The translations under genes were made by a program, and so were the position numbers. Positions 24,973 through 37,049 of a DNA stretch of 64,000 nt are shown here, in pieces. Source of the DNA: Albidovulum marisflavi (GTDB lineage: Bacteria > Pseudomonadota > Alphaproteobacteria > Rhodobacterales > Rhodobacteraceae); the NCBI RefSeq assembly GCF_025751435.1, contig NZ_JAOWKY010000001.1:1596001-1660000 (forward strand), in the 5' to 3' direction. The first letter of the stretch is position 1; each line of letters opens with the position of its first letter. Below the pieces are notes generated by a model, which saw only the letters and a program-made list of their open reading frames with translations, searched no databases and was not told where the DNA came from.

Positions 24973-26163
24973 TCATTCCGCCAGCGCGGCGACCCCCGGA
25001 AGGACCTTGCCCTCCATCCACTCAAGGAAGGCGCCGCCAGCGGTCGAGATGTAGGTGAAATCCCCCGCGACCCCGGCCTTGTTCAGTGCGGCGACCGTGT
25101 CGCCGCCGCCGGCGACCGACACCAGTCGCCCCGCCTTGGTCAGCTTTGCGGCCTTGCGCGCCGCCGCGTTCGTCGCCGCGTCGAAAGGCTCGATCTCGAA
25201 GGCGCCCAATGGGCCGTTCCAGATCAGGGTCCGGCACTGTTCGAAGACAGCGCCGATGGCGGCGACCGACTCCGGACCGGCGTCAAGGATCATGGCGTCC
25301 TCGGGGCAGGCATCGGCCGGGACAACCTGGCTTGCAGCGCCCGCCGCGAACTCTTTCGCGACGACAACATCGGTGGGAAGGTGTACCGCGCACCCGCTTT
25401 CCAGCGCCTTCGCAAGGATCGACCGCGCGGTCTCGGCCATGTCGTGTTCAGCCAGCGATTTGCCCACTCCGACGCCCTTGGCGACCAAGAAGGTGTTGGC
25501 CATGCCGCCGCCGATGATCAGGTGATCGACCTTGGTGACAAGGTTTCCCAGCAGGTCGAGTTTGGTCGAAACCTTGGCCCCCCCGACCACCGCGGCGACG
25601 GGCCGCTCGGGATCGCCAAGCGCGGCGTTCAACGCCTTCAGCTCCGCTTCCATAAGCCGGCCCGCGCAGGAGCGCATGATCTTCGCGATCCCCTCGGTCG
25701 AGGCATGGGCCCGGTGCGCGGCAGAAAAGGCATCGTTGACATAAACCTGTCCAAGCGCAGCCATGCTGGCGGCCAGCACCGGGTCGTTCTTTTCCTCGCC
25801 CTTGTGGAAACGCGTGTTTTCCAGAAGCACCACATCTCCCGGCTTCATCGCCGCGACAGCCTTCTTGGCAGGGCCGCCGATGCAGTCCTCGGCAAAGACG
25901 ACAGGTCGTCCAAGCGCCTTTTCCAACGCGGGAACAGTGATGCGAAGGCTCATTTCGGGCACGACCTGACCCTTGGGGCGCCCGAAGTGGGCCAGCAGCA
26001 CGGGTCGCCCGCCCGCTTCAAGGATGTCGTTGACCGTGGGCACGATCTTTTCGATGCGCGTCGCGTCGGTAACCTGGCCGGCTTCCACGGGGACGTTGAT
26101 GTCCACACGGACAAGCACCGTCTTGTCCTGCAGGTCCATGTCATCGAGGGTTTTCCAGCGCAT
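24973..26163 (-). CDS. pgk: phosphoglycerate kinase
   Basis: Glycolytic ATP-forming kinase acting on 1,3-bisphosphoglycerate. The 396-residue protein has [45 protein letters not shown], the hinge/nucleotide motif WNGPLGAFE and the C-terminal [16 protein letters not shown]. Length is normal. It is divergent from the cyclophilin genes across 151 bp. Confidence 0.96.
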   Translation of the reverse strand: MRWKTLDDMDLQDKTVLVRVDINVPVEAGQVTDATRIEKIVPTVNDILEAGGRPVLLAHFGRPKGQVVPEMSLRITVPALEKALGRPVVFAEDCIGGPAKKAVAAMKPGDVVLLENTRFHKGEEKNDPVLAASMAALGQVYVNDAFSAAHRAHASTEGIAKIMRSCAGRLMEAELKALNAALGDPERPVAAVVGGAKVSTKLDLLGNLVTKVDHLIIGGGMANTFLVAKGVGVGKSLAEHDMAETARSILAKALESGCAVHLPTDVVVAKEFAAGAASQVVPADACPEDAMILDAGPESVAAIGAVFEQCRTLIWNGPLGAFEIEPFDAATNAAARKAAKLTKAGRLVSVAGGGDTVAALNKAGVAGDFTYISTAGGAFLEWMEGKVLPGVAALAE

Positions 26164-26314
26164 CGCGGTATCCTTTCATATGCGGGTCCAGCCCCCGCCT
26201 TTCCCGCCCATTCAGCGCAACATTCGGCAAAGGTCAACCGAAGCCGTCGCTTTGCCCTTCCAATACGCCCGCACCCGCACTAGGTTCCGCGAAACTTTTC
26301 GCGAGGAGACCATA

Positions 26315-26821
26315 ATGGCCGAGATCAAGGATCCCGAGAACACCATCATCATCGAACTGAAGGACGGCCCCGTCGTGATCGAGCTTCTGCCCGATGTGGC
26401 TCCCAAACACAGCGAGCGGATGAAGGAGCTGGCGCGCGCGGGCAAGTACGACAACGTCGCCTTCCATCGCGTGATCGACGGCTTCATGGCCCAAACGGGC
26501 GACGTGGAGCACGCGAACATGGAGCAGGGCTGGAATCCGCGCCGCGCGGGAACCGGTGGTTCGGACCTGCCGGACCTGCCCGCCGAATTCTCCGGCGTCC
26601 CGCATGACCGCGGAACGCTGGGTGCGGCGCGGTCGCAGAACCCGAACTCGGCCAACAGCCAGTTCTTCATCAACTTCAAGGACAACCACTTCCTGAACCG
26701 CCAGTATACGGTTTACGGTCGTGTGATTGCGGGAATGGAACATGTCGACAAGATCCAGCGCGGCGAGCCGCCGATGAACCCCGACCGCATGATCTCGGTC
26801 AAGGTGGCTGCCGATGCGTGA
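26315..26821 (+). CDS. cyclophilin peptidyl-prolyl isomerase, cytoplasmic
   Basis: A 168-residue cyclophilin without signal peptide, so likely cytosolic, catalysing Xaa-Pro cis-trans isomerisation. Active-site features are present: FHRVIDGFMAQTGD, SQNPNSANSQFFI and NRQYTVYGRV. GAGGAG precedes ATG 26315. It overlaps the next cyclophilin gene by 8 nt, forming a cytoplasmic/periplasmic pair. Confidence 0.92.
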   Translation: MAEIKDPENTIIIELKDGPVVIELLPDVAPKHSERMKELARAGKYDNVAFHRVIDGFMAQTGDVEHANMEQGWNPRRAGTGGSDLPDLPAEFSGVPHDRGTLGAARSQNPNSANSQFFINFKDNHFLNRQYTVYGRVIAGMEHVDKIQRGEPPMNPDRMISVKVAADA

Positions 26822-27422
26822 TCCGCGGCTTATTGCGGGTGGTCTTTTCGCAGCGGGCTTCCTCGCGCTTGGAACCATGGTTGCGGTCGCCCAGTCTGGG
26901 ACCGAAGCCGACACGACCGACGGCCCCGGCCCCAACCTCGTGATCGAGGTCACTGGCCAAGCGACCGGTCGTGTCGTCATCGACCTGCTTCCCGAGGTGG
27001 CGCCGCTGCACGTCAAGCAGATCACGGCGATCGCCGAAGCCGGCGGCTATGACGGCGTTGTCTTTCACCGCGTGATCGACGGTTTCATGGCGCAGACCGG
27101 CGACGTGCAGTTCGGCAAGTCGGGTGGAGATCTCTCCATGGCCGGCATGGGCGGGTCAGAGCTTCCCGACATTCCCGCAGAGTTCTCTGCCGAACCGTTC
27201 CTGCGGGGCACCGTCGGCATGGCGCGCTCGCAAAATCCCGACAGCGCGAATTCACAGTTCTTCATCATGTTCGCCCCGGGCGAGTTCCTGAACGGCCAAT
27301 ACACGGTCGTGGGCCATGTGATCGAAGGGATGGATGTCGTCGATCAGATCAAGCGCGGCGAAGGTCAGAGCGGGGCGGTTTCCGATCCCGACGTCATGGT
27401 CGACGTGACCGTCGCGAACTGA
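26814..27422 (+). CDS. cyclophilin peptidyl-prolyl isomerase, exported
   Basis: A 202-residue cyclophilin with an N-terminal signal segment (about 7-27, LIAGGLFAAGFLALGTMVAVAQ in outline, likely cut after AVA), so periplasmic or membrane-anchored. FHRVIDGFMAQTGD, SQNPDSANSQFFI and NGQYTVVGHV match its neighbour, pointing to tandem duplication followed by signal-peptide gain or loss. A strong terminator follows. Confidence 0.92.
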   Translation: MRDPRLIAGGLFAAGFLALGTMVAVAQSGTEADTTDGPGPNLVIEVTGQATGRVVIDLLPEVAPLHVKQITAIAEAGGYDGVVFHRVIDGFMAQTGDVQFGKSGGDLSMAGMGGSELPDIPAEFSAEPFLRGTVGMARSQNPDSANSQFFIMFAPGEFLNGQYTVVGHVIEGMDVVDQIKRGEGQSGAVSDPDVMVDVTVAN

Positions 27423-27453
27423 TCCTTCCCTCAGCCGAATTGTGACGCACAGG

Positions 27454-27484
27454 CTCCGCCCCGGTGAATCCAGGGCGGAGTTTT
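27454..27484 (+). terminator. rho-independent terminator after the cyclophilin pair
   Basis: CTCCGCCC (27454-27461) pairs with GGGCGGAG (27473-27480), 8 bp, 11-nt loop, followed by TTTT. It separates the cyclophilin operon from the convergent acyltransferase-like gene. Confidence 0.85.
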
Positions 27485-27494
27485 CATTTCGAGC

Positions 27495-28217
27495 CTAGCC
27501 CCGATGCAACAGTTGTGCGACGCACCAGACCAGCCCTATCAGGATCGGCTGATGGACAAGATAGATCATCAGGCTATGCCGGCCCGCCCAGGCCACCGGG
27601 CGCAGGGCCCGCATGCCACCCGCTGACAACGGCAACCGTTTCAGAACGCCGGTTTGTCCCAGGGCCATGCCCGCCAGAAATGGTGCGAACCAGGGCAGCA
27701 CAGGCTCAAAATCCGCGGCCGCCCGCCAGACCGTGGAAAGGCCTGTCCACCAGAGCCAGGGACTGTTGAAGGCTTCATCGCGCAAAGCCGCTGGGGCGAA
27801 CAGGACCAGACCCGAGGCAATGGCGGTCCACAGGGCGGGAACCCGAAGAAAGATCAGGCCCAGGATGCTGGCTGCAGCGACCGAGTGAAGGATGCCGAAG
27901 TAGACGAACTTTCCCGGCATGGCCAACCATGTTGCCGCCGATACCAGCATCGCCGCCGCGATTAGAACCGCAAGGCGCCGAAGAAAGGCCCGCGGGCGAA
28001 ATGACCGCCCATGGGCAAGCCACATGCTGACGCCTGCAAGAAACAGGAAGGCCCCCGCGACCGCGCGGGCAAGGACCCACCAGAAGCCGCTGAACGGCAC
28101 CGCCGCGTCAATGAACCCAAAGATCGCAAGGTCGTAGGTCAGGTGAAAGGCCACCATCCCGACCAGCGCACCGCCGCGCGCCAGGTCGACCGCGACGATG
28201 CGTTGCGCGGTGGCCAC
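27495..28217 (-). CDS. DUF1624 / heparan-alpha-glucosaminide acetyltransferase-like membrane protein
   Basis: A 240-residue polytopic membrane protein with about seven hydrophobic helices. The start IVAVDLARGGALVGMVAFHL, the HSVAAASILGLIFL segment and WAGRHSLMIYLVHQPILIGL at the C-terminus are typical of the DUF1624 acyltransferase-3-like family. Substrate unknown. GTG start at 28217; it follows tyrS by 15 bp and is probably in the same transcript. Confidence 0.75.
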   Translation of the reverse strand: MATAQRIVAVDLARGGALVGMVAFHLTYDLAIFGFIDAAVPFSGFWWVLARAVAGAFLFLAGVSMWLAHGRSFRPRAFLRRLAVLIAAAMLVSAATWLAMPGKFVYFGILHSVAAASILGLIFLRVPALWTAIASGLVLFAPAALRDEAFNSPWLWWTGLSTVWRAAADFEPVLPWFAPFLAGMALGQTGVLKRLPLSAGGMRALRPVAWAGRHSLMIYLVHQPILIGLVWCVAQLLHRG

Positions 28218-28232
28218 GACGCCGCCCGCCGA

Positions 28233-29498
28233 CTAGCCCAGCACCACAAGCGCGTGACGCTTCTTGCCTGCCGTCAGCTTCAGGGGCTCAACCAGGTGGC
28301 TTGCGCCGAACATCTGGCCGGCGTCCGTCGCCAGGTCGTCATTCACTCGTGCGCCGCCCTCGGCGATCAGGCGCTTCGCGTCCTTGCCCGATTTCGCCAG
28401 GCCCGAGCGCACGATCAGCTGCGCCAGGCTGATGCCGTCGCCCAGTTCTTCCGGCGTCAGCTTCAGCGTCGGCAGATCCTCACCCACGCCGCCCTTTTCA
28501 AAGACCTCGCGCGCTGTCGCCTCGGCCGCGGCCGCCGCCTCTGCGCCGTGGGCCAGGGTCGTCACCTCATTCGCAAGGATCACCTTCGCCTGGTTGATCT
28601 CGGCCCCCTCGAGCGAACCCAGCCGCTCGCATTCGTCAAGCGGAAGCTCGGTGTAGAGCTTCAGGAAACGCCCGACGTCGGCATCCGTGGTGTTGCGCCA
28701 GAACTGCCAGAACTCGTACGGGCTCAGCATTTCCGCGTTCAGCCAGATCGCGCCGGAGGCCGACTTGCCCATTTTCTTGCCGTCCGAGGTGGTCAGCAGC
28801 GGCGAAGTAAGGCCATAGATCTCCCTGTCCAGAACCCGGCGTGTCAGGTCGATCCCGTTGACGATGTTGCCCCACTGGTCCGAGCCGCCCATCTGCAAAA
28901 GGCAGCCGTAGCGGCGGTTCAGCTCAAGGAAGTCGTAGGCCTGGAGGATCATGTAGTTGAATTCGAGGAACGACAGCGACTGTTCGCGGTCCAGCCGCGA
29001 TTTCACGCTTTCGAACGACAGCATCCGGTTGACGCTGAAATGCCGGCCGATGTCGCGCAGGAAATCAAGGTAGTTAAGCTCGTCCAGCCACTCGGCGTTG
29101 TTCAGCATCAGGGCGTCGGTCGGCGCGCTGCCGAACGCGACGTAGGCGGAAAAGACGCGCTTGATGCCTGCGATGTTGTCGTCGATCTGCGCCGGTGTCA
29201 GAAGCGGCCGCTCCTCGGCGCGGAACGAAGGATCGCCGACCTTGGTCGTGCCGCCACCCATGAGGACCAGGGGCTTGTGCCCGGTCTTCTGAAGCCAGCG
29301 CAGCATCATGATCTGGATCAGGGATCCCACATGCAGCGATTTCGCGGTCGCGTCGAAGCCGATGTAGGCGGGAACCACCCCCTTTGCCAAAGCCTCGTCC
29401 AGGCCCTGATAATCGGTGCAGTCGGCCAGAAAGCCGCGCTCGATCATCACGCGCATGAAATCGGATTTCGGATGGTAGGTCATCGCCGCTTGTCCCAT
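28233..29498 (-). CDS. tyrS: tyrosyl-tRNA synthetase
   Basis: Charges tRNA-Tyr. The 421-residue bacterial-type enzyme has the HIGH-like motif in [16 protein letters not shown], tyrosine-pocket [15 protein letters not shown] and [10 protein letters not shown], the KMSKS-like [10 protein letters not shown], and a C-terminal S4 domain ([14 protein letters not shown]). I start at ATG 29498 ([14 protein letters not shown]) behind AAGGCG; ATG 29483 is possible. Divergent from anmK with 46 bp between starts. Confidence 0.95.
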   Translation of the reverse strand: MGQAAMTYHPKSDFMRVMIERGFLADCTDYQGLDEALAKGVVPAYIGFDATAKSLHVGSLIQIMMLRWLQKTGHKPLVLMGGGTTKVGDPSFRAEERPLLTPAQIDDNIAGIKRVFSAYVAFGSAPTDALMLNNAEWLDELNYLDFLRDIGRHFSVNRMLSFESVKSRLDREQSLSFLEFNYMILQAYDFLELNRRYGCLLQMGGSDQWGNIVNGIDLTRRVLDREIYGLTSPLLTTSDGKKMGKSASGAIWLNAEMLSPYEFWQFWRNTTDADVGRFLKLYTELPLDECERLGSLEGAEINQAKVILANEVTTLAHGAEAAAAAEATAREVFEKGGVGEDLPTLKLTPEELGDGISLAQLIVRSGLAKSGKDAKRLIAEGGARVNDDLATDAGQMFGASHLVEPLKLTAGKKRHALVVLG

Positions 29499-29544
29499 AG
29501 ATTGCGCCTTGCGTATATCTGTGGGGGCGGGCGAGGAAAAGGGC

Positions 29545-30657
29545 ATGATGAAATCCGGTTCCATCTGGGCGCTTGGCGCCATGTCAGGAACCTCGCTCGA
29601 CGGGGTCGATGCGGCGTTGGTGCTGACCGACGGCCACCGGATCGAGGCCTTCGGCGACACGGCCTATCGCCCGTACTCCGAGGATGAAAGCATCGTGATC
29701 CGCGCGGCCTTCGGGCAATGGCCGGGCGGGCCGGGCGTGTCGGCCGCCGCGCGCGTGATCGAGGCCGCCCACGCCGAGGTCATGGCCTCCCTGGCCGCCG
29801 ACGCGGAGCTTGTAGGATTTCACGGCCAGACCCTGGCCCACGATCCAGGCGGGCGGCGCACCCATCAGGCCGGTGACGGGGCGCGGCTGGCGGAGCTTCT
29901 GAACAGGCCCGTGGCCTGGGATTTCCGTTCCGCGGATATGCATCTGGGCGGGCAGGGGGCGCCGCTTGCCCCCTTCTTCCACTTCGCCTGCGCGCGCTGG
30001 ATGAATGCCCGCGCGCCCCTTGTCTTCCTGAACCTCGGCGGTGTCGGGAACCTGACATGGGTCGATCCCACCCAACCCGCGCCCGAGGTGCCCGGGGCTT
30101 GCCTCGCGTTCGACACGGGCCCGGCGAACGCACCCGTGAATGATCTCATGGTGATGCGCCTGGGTCTTTCATATGACAGCGCCGGTCGGATCGCCGCCGA
30201 CGGCAAGGTCGACCGGGGTGTTATCGCGCGCTTCCTGGATCATCCGTATTTCCTGAAGATGCCGCCGAAGTCGCTGGATCGGAACGACTTCCACGGGCTT
30301 CTGGACATGGTTGCCGATCTGTCGGACGCCGATGCAGCCGCCACGCTGACTTGTGCCGCTGCCGTGGCTGTGGGACTGGCCGCCGATCATTTCCCCCTGC
30401 CGCCCGAGCGCATTCTTGTCACCGGCGGCGGGCGCCACAACGTGACGCTGATGGCGATGCTGGACGATGAACTCGACGCGCCCGTTTCGCCCGTCGAGGA
30501 GGTGGGGCTGGATGGCGACATGCTTGAGGCGCAGGCCTTCGCCTATCTTGCCGTTCGTGTGGCGCGTGGAATGCCGACATCCTGTCCCACGACCACGGGC
30601 GTCGGGGCGGCAGTGGGCGGCGGGTTGATCAACTATCCGCCCGCAATCGAGATATAG
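29545..30657 (+). CDS. anmK: anhydro-N-acetylmuramic acid kinase
   Basis: Peptidoglycan recycling enzyme that opens and phosphorylates 1,6-anhydroMurNAc to MurNAc-6-phosphate. The 370-residue protein has [42 protein letters not shown] and [14 protein letters not shown], and the C-terminal [18 protein letters not shown] precedes ATG 29545; a second ATG follows at once. Confidence 0.95.
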   Translation: MMKSGSIWALGAMSGTSLDGVDAALVLTDGHRIEAFGDTAYRPYSEDESIVIRAAFGQWPGGPGVSAAARVIEAAHAEVMASLAADAELVGFHGQTLAHDPGGRRTHQAGDGARLAELLNRPVAWDFRSADMHLGGQGAPLAPFFHFACARWMNARAPLVFLNLGGVGNLTWVDPTQPAPEVPGACLAFDTGPANAPVNDLMVMRLGLSYDSAGRIAADGKVDRGVIARFLDHPYFLKMPPKSLDRNDFHGLLDMVADLSDADAAATLTCAAAVAVGLAADHFPLPPERILVTGGGRHNVTLMAMLDDELDAPVSPVEEVGLDGDMLEAQAFAYLAVRVARGMPTSCPTTTGVGAAVGGGLINYPPAIEI

Positions 30658-30663
30658 ACGGCT

Positions 30664-31578
30664 TTAAACCGCGACGCGCCGGCGGCCGCGCACCATCGCC
30701 GTGGTGTAGATCGCCAGCGCAGCCCAGATCAGGGGGAACGCGATCTTGCGAGTCGTATCGAATTCCTCGCCGAAGACGAAGACCGCGGTCAGGAAGATCA
30801 TGGTTGGCGCGATGTACTGCATGATCGCGATGGTCGACAGCGTCAGCCGTTTTGCGCCGTTTGCGTAAAGCACCAGCGGAACCGCTGTGACGACGCCGCA
30901 ACCTGCAAGCATCCAGCTATCGAAGGTCGAACCTGCAAGCAGATGGCCCTGCCCGCTACCGGCAAGCCACACCACATAGGCCAGCGCCGGGGGCGTCAGC
31001 AGCAGCACCTCCAGCATGAAGCCCTGATTTGGTCCGATCGGCAGCCACTTCTTGAAAAAGGCGTAGCAACCCCAGGTCAAGGTCAGCGCCAGCGCGGCCA
31101 TCGGCAGGCGCCCCGCCTCGATCGTCAGGATCGCCACGGCAAGCGCGGCCAGCGCGATTGCCAGCCACTGCAGCCTGGACAGCCGTTCGCCCAACAGCGC
31201 CGCGCCGAGAAAGACCGAGAACAGCGGGTTGATGTAATAGCCAAGCGCCGCGTCCAGCGCATGGCCCGACCCGATCGCCCAGACATAGATCCCCCAGTTG
31301 AGCGAAATCAGCGCCGCCGTAACGGCCGCCATGCCCAGCATTCGTGGCGTGCGCAACGCACGCATCAGATCCGCGGTGCGGCCCGTCGCGATCAGGATCG
31401 CGCCGGCCACCGGAACCGACCACAGGACGCGGTGAGCGATCACCTCTTGCGGCGGGATATGCGCCAGCGCCTTCATGTAAAGCGGCAGGAATCCCCAAAG
31501 CACGTAGGCCGCAAGCGCGAACAGGAAGCCCGGCAAGGTGTCGCCAGTCTGAATTCCCGGTGTCCGTACCTCTGCCAT
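30664..31578 (-). CDS. rarD: EamA-family transporter RarD
   Basis: A 304-residue, roughly ten-helix DMT-superfamily permease of the RarD subfamily. AAYVLWGFLPLYMKAL, EVIAHRVLWSVP, LNWGIYVWAIGSGHALDAAL and LGYYINPLFSVFLGAALLGE are diagnostic. Physiological substrate is unknown for the family. Convergent with anmK, with 6 bp between stops. Confidence 0.88.
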   Translation of the reverse strand: MAEVRTPGIQTGDTLPGFLFALAAYVLWGFLPLYMKALAHIPPQEVIAHRVLWSVPVAGAILIATGRTADLMRALRTPRMLGMAAVTAALISLNWGIYVWAIGSGHALDAALGYYINPLFSVFLGAALLGERLSRLQWLAIALAALAVAILTIEAGRLPMAALALTLTWGCYAFFKKWLPIGPNQGFMLEVLLLTPPALAYVVWLAGSGQGHLLAGSTFDSWMLAGCGVVTAVPLVLYANGAKRLTLSTIAIMQYIAPTMIFLTAVFVFGEEFDTTRKIAFPLIWAALAIYTTAMVRGRRRVAV

Positions 31579-31653
31579 CGCGACCCCCCTGGCTCGCGGC
31601 CTGACTAGCGGAACGCTCCGTTGCCCGCCACCGTCACTTTGTCACCGACACAT

Positions 31654-32544
31654 TCAGCGCAGCCGCCGCGCCAGGTAGTCGCGCGTGAAGGTGGTGTATC
31701 CCCTGGCCGTCACCTTCAGGTTCTGCCGCATCAGCTGGTGCAGGTCAGGCAGGCGGTGGAAGGGCACCGCGGGAAAGACGTGATGTTCCACGTGGTAGGG
31801 CATGTTCCAGGCCAGAAACCGGATAAGGGCGTTGGTGAACGTGGTGCGGGTATTCTCGAACATGTTGGCCACAAAGGCGCAATCGCCATGTTCGGCCAGC
31901 AGGTAAAGCCTAAGGAAAGGCTGCCCGATCACGATGGGCAGCAGCCATACCCAAAGCAGAAGCGGCGACCACCAGAGCGACATGGCCGCAAGCGCGTAGA
32001 GACCAAGCATGATACGCGCTTCGCGGTTCATCCGGGGCAGGGCGCGCTCGGGCAGGTAGGCCGCCCGCTCCCGGTCCGTCGTCAGGCGCAGGATCAGCGC
32101 CAGATTGGCGCGCCACAGCGGCAGACCGGAGACATGCAGGATCCATTGGCCGGGCGTCCTGGGCTTGGTGCCCTCAAGCTCCGGATCCTGTCCCGGAATG
32201 TTTGTGAAACGATGATGGGCCAGGTGAAAGTAGCGAAACCACTCGAACGGCAGGAAGATCAGCAGCCCACTGACCCGCCCGACCCAATCCGACAGCGCCG
32301 GTGAACGGAAGGGCGTCCGGTGCGTGCATTCGTGCTCCAGCGTGAAAAGAAAGACGATCAGGATGCCCTGAACCGGCAGAAGCAGCGGCCAGAGCGGAAT
32401 CTGGAGCGCGATCAGCGTTCCAAAAAGCGCAATCAGCCCGCCGTGCAGGGCCAGATGGATGAGCCCCGCCCAGTCACTGGTTCGCGTCAGATCGGCCTTG
32501 TGGTCGGGGGACAGGCCGGAAAGAAAGTCTCGGTGATCCGCCAT
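31654..32544 (-). CDS. membrane fatty-acid desaturase-type di-iron protein
   Basis: A 296-residue integral membrane enzyme with the three histidine clusters of membrane desaturases/hydroxylases: HECTH (71-75), HLAHH (107-111) and HVEHH (251-255), plus a supporting AEHG. Hydrophobic spans flank the first two boxes. Substrate (acyl lipid or carotenoid-like) cannot be told. ATG 32544 chosen; the frame upstream overlaps the cupin gene. Downstream of the cupin gene by 43 bp. Confidence 0.82.
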   Translation of the reverse strand: MADHRDFLSGLSPDHKADLTRTSDWAGLIHLALHGGLIALFGTLIALQIPLWPLLLPVQGILIVFLFTLEHECTHRTPFRSPALSDWVGRVSGLLIFLPFEWFRYFHLAHHRFTNIPGQDPELEGTKPRTPGQWILHVSGLPLWRANLALILRLTTDRERAAYLPERALPRMNREARIMLGLYALAAMSLWWSPLLLWVWLLPIVIGQPFLRLYLLAEHGDCAFVANMFENTRTTFTNALIRFLAWNMPYHVEHHVFPAVPFHRLPDLHQLMRQNLKVTARGYTTFTRDYLARRLR

Positions 32545-32587
32545 TTCGCGCCTTATGCGTCGTTTTCCGTTCAGGCCCGCGAAATGG

Positions 32588-33010
32588 TCAGCCGCGGGAG
32601 ATGTCGAAATCGGGTGCCGCAAGCTCGAAACCCTCGAAACGGAAGCCCGGCGAAACGGTGCAGCCCACCAGCGTCCAGTCGCCGGTCGTCCGCGCGGATT
32701 GCCAGTGTTCAGCGGGGACCACGATCTGGGGCCTTTCCCCCTCCAAGATATGCTTTCCAAGCACACTGTCCGTGGCGGGCCCTTTTTCCGTTTCTGATGT
32801 GGAAACTATCGCAGGGGAGCCTGCGTAATGGTGCCAAATCTCATCGGCATCGACGCGGTGCCAGTGGCTCCGCTCGCCCGCGGGCAGTAGGAAGTAGATG
32901 CAGGTGCCCGACGGGCGGCCCTCTCCAGGCGCAACCCATGTTTCGCGGTACCAGCCCCCTTCAGGGTGCGGCCGCAGGTCCAGCGTCTGAATGATATCAT
33001 CGGCAGTCAT
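32588..33010 (-). CDS. cupin DUF985 protein
   Basis: A 140-residue single-domain cupin of the DUF985 type: LRPHPEGGWYRETW, CIYFLLPAGERSHWHRVDADE (landmarks SHWHRV and DEIWHHYAG) and WTLVGCTVSPGFRFEGFELA. His residues form a likely metal site. Enzymatic role unknown. ATG 33010 fits the family start; another in-frame ATG lies at 33022. Confidence 0.8.
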   Translation of the reverse strand: MTADDIIQTLDLRPHPEGGWYRETWVAPGEGRPSGTCIYFLLPAGERSHWHRVDADEIWHHYAGSPAIVSTSETEKGPATDSVLGKHILEGERPQIVVPAEHWQSARTTGDWTLVGCTVSPGFRFEGFELAAPDFDISRG

Positions 33011-33111
33011 GGATTGGACCATGACGCCAGTCCGGACCGCCCGCAAGCCCGTTGCTTGCCGATGCTTCGGGCAGCTAGTCTGGAGTGGAGTGACCTGGCG
33101 GGGAGACGGAC

Positions 33112-33882
33112 ATGGCGGGAGTGCGGGGCAGGGTGGCGCTTGTGACCGGGGCGGGCAGCGGCAGCGGCATCGGTTTTGCCTGCGCCAAGGTGCTGAAGGC
33201 GCAGGGGGCGAAGGTCGCGATCACCTCGACCACCGACCGCATCCACGACCGGCACGCAGAGCTTGGGGCCGACGGTACCTTCGCCACGACCGCCGACCTG
33301 ACGCGTCAGGCAGACGTGGACCGGCTTGTTGCCCAGACCGAGGCCGCGCTTGGGCCGATCGAGATCCTTGTGAACAACGCAGGCATGGTGCAGACGGGGC
33401 ACGATACCGAGTCCCTTGGTCTGGCGGACACGCCCGACGCCGACTGGGCCTGCGGCATCGACATCAACCTGACCTCGGTCTTTCGCATGACGCGGGCGGT
33501 GCTGCCGGGCATGACGGCGCGCGGCTACGGACGCATCGTCCAGATGTCCTCGGTCACGGGGCCGGTGGTCGGCATTCCCACATCGTCGATCTACGCCACG
33601 GCCAAGGCCGGCATCCTGGGCATGACGCGCGCCCTGGCGATCGACGTAGGTCCAAAGGGGGTGACCGTGAACTGCGTCGGCCCGGGATGGATTCAGACCG
33701 GATCGTCCAGCGAGGCCGAGATCACGGCTGGCCGCTACACGCCGCTGGGTCGTCCCGGCCGCCCCGAAGAAGTGGCCCACGCCGTCCTGTTCCTCGCCGC
33801 AGAGGAGGCAAGCTACATGACCGGTCAGCTGATCGTCGTGGATGGCGGCAACACGATCCAGGAATACAAGGTCGCGCTGTAA
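33112..33882 (+). CDS. short-chain dehydrogenase/reductase
   Basis: A 256-residue classical SDR, NAD(P)-dependent. Cofactor motif TGAGSGSGIG (12-21), NNAG (88-91), catalytic Ser146/147, Tyr161 and Lys165 (YATAK) and the C-terminal MTGQLIVVDGGN. It resembles 3-oxoacyl-ACP reductase (FabG-type) proteins but the substrate is open. The glycine motif has an extra SG compared with TGxxxGIG. Confidence 0.88.
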   Translation: MAGVRGRVALVTGAGSGSGIGFACAKVLKAQGAKVAITSTTDRIHDRHAELGADGTFATTADLTRQADVDRLVAQTEAALGPIEILVNNAGMVQTGHDTESLGLADTPDADWACGIDINLTSVFRMTRAVLPGMTARGYGRIVQMSSVTGPVVGIPTSSIYATAKAGILGMTRALAIDVGPKGVTVNCVGPGWIQTGSSSEAEITAGRYTPLGRPGRPEEVAHAVLFLAAEEASYMTGQLIVVDGGNTIQEYKVAL

Positions 33883-33892
33883 GGGCGTGGCG

Positions 33893-34228
33893 CTAAAGAA
33901 CGCCAAGGCGCACCGCCAGCGCCAGTTGGGTGGCCGCAAAGGCCGCGAAAACGGCAGCCTGAACCGGGCCGTAGACCAGGGCCGTGGCCGTGGCGCCAAC
34001 GGCGATGGCCCCGATCTTGAACAGAATCAATCCGCTGTCGCCAAGCCTTCGTGCCGACTTGGGTGCCGCAAACAGCCCCCAAAGCGCAACCACGAGCGTC
34101 GTTGCGATCAGGGCGAGCGGCCAGCGTAACAGCGCGGCGTCGCTGGCCGCGTAGCCGGCCCGTGCCACAGCCCAGACCAGCCACGCCTCGATCAGCAAAG
34201 CCAAAGCGTTGTTGAGCGCAAGGCCCAT
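33893..34228 (-). CDS. YrdB-like (DUF2568) small membrane protein
   Basis: A 111-residue protein with about four membrane helices (NALALLIEAWLVWAVARAGY, LRWPLALIATTLVVALWGLF, a glycine-rich third and an alanine-rich fourth) and the family landmark WGLFAAPKSARRL. Function unknown. ATG 34228 lies 11 bp after the eno stop on the same strand, so it is probably read with eno. Confidence 0.65.
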   Translation of the reverse strand: MGLALNNALALLIEAWLVWAVARAGYAASDAALLRWPLALIATTLVVALWGLFAAPKSARRLGDSGLILFKIGAIAVGATATALVYGPVQAAVFAAFAATQLALAVRLGVL

Positions 34229-34239
34229 GCCTGCATGCC

Positions 34240-36466
<2,227 letters not shown>

Positions 36467-36471
36467 CCCAC

Positions 36472-36894
36472 TCAGCCCTTTTTCCGGGGCTTTACAGGAA
36501 CGCCGAAAAGCTCCATCCGGTGGCCCTTGAGCTTGTATCCCAAGCGCGCGGCGATCTTTTCCTGAAGCGCCTCGATCTCCGGGTCGCAGAACTCGATCAC
36601 CTCGCCCGTGTTCAGGTCGATCAGGTGGTCGTGATGCGCCCGCTCGGCATCCTCGTAGCGCGCGCGGCCATCGCCGAACTCATGCTTTTCAAGGATCCCC
36701 GCCTCTTCGAAAAGCCGCACGGTCCGGTAGACCGTGGCCAGCGAAATCTTGGGGTCGACGACACAGGCGCGGGCATAAAGCTCTTCGACATCGGGATGGT
36801 CGTCCGACTCCTCCAGCACGCGCGCGATCACCCGACGCTGTTCGGTCAGTCTGAGGCCCTTGGCCTCGCAGCGCGCGATGATGCTTTTCGCCAT
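36472..36894 (-). CDS. fur: Fur/Mur-family metalloregulator
   Basis: A 140-residue Fur-family repressor. The winged-helix part has RLTEQRRVIARVL, DDHPDVEELYARA and recognition helix ISLATVYRTVRLFEEAG (50-66). The metal-sensing part keeps HHDH (87-90), His125 and Glu residues, but the CxxC of E. coli Fur after HHDHLI is replaced by DLNTG (93-97), as in alphaproteobacterial Fur/Mur proteins, several of which sense manganese. First gene of a pair with the EamA transporter. Confidence 0.88.
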   Translation of the reverse strand: MAKSIIARCEAKGLRLTEQRRVIARVLEESDDHPDVEELYARACVVDPKISLATVYRTVRLFEEAGILEKHEFGDGRARYEDAERAHHDHLIDLNTGEVIEFCDPEIEALQEKIAARLGYKLKGHRMELFGVPVKPRKKG

Positions 36895-37049
36895 GCGTCC
36901 GGTTCCCCGAGTCCGATGCCGGGTTTAAGCCCATAGCGACCAAGGTTAAAGCGCGTTTTTCCCGTTCCGGGAGCCCCGGTTTCGGGCCGCCGGCCCTTGA
37001 CATCGGGGCGTCAAGCGCTTCCGGTCGCGCAGGCGGTCGAGGGGGGAAC

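Noticed and set aside
24913-26283. 456-codon plus-strand open frame
   Set aside because: Antisense shadow of pgk; no start context and no protein family features.
28011-29687. 558-codon plus-strand open frame
   Set aside because: Antisense to tyrS, which has both synthetase signature motifs; the translation has no recognisable domain.
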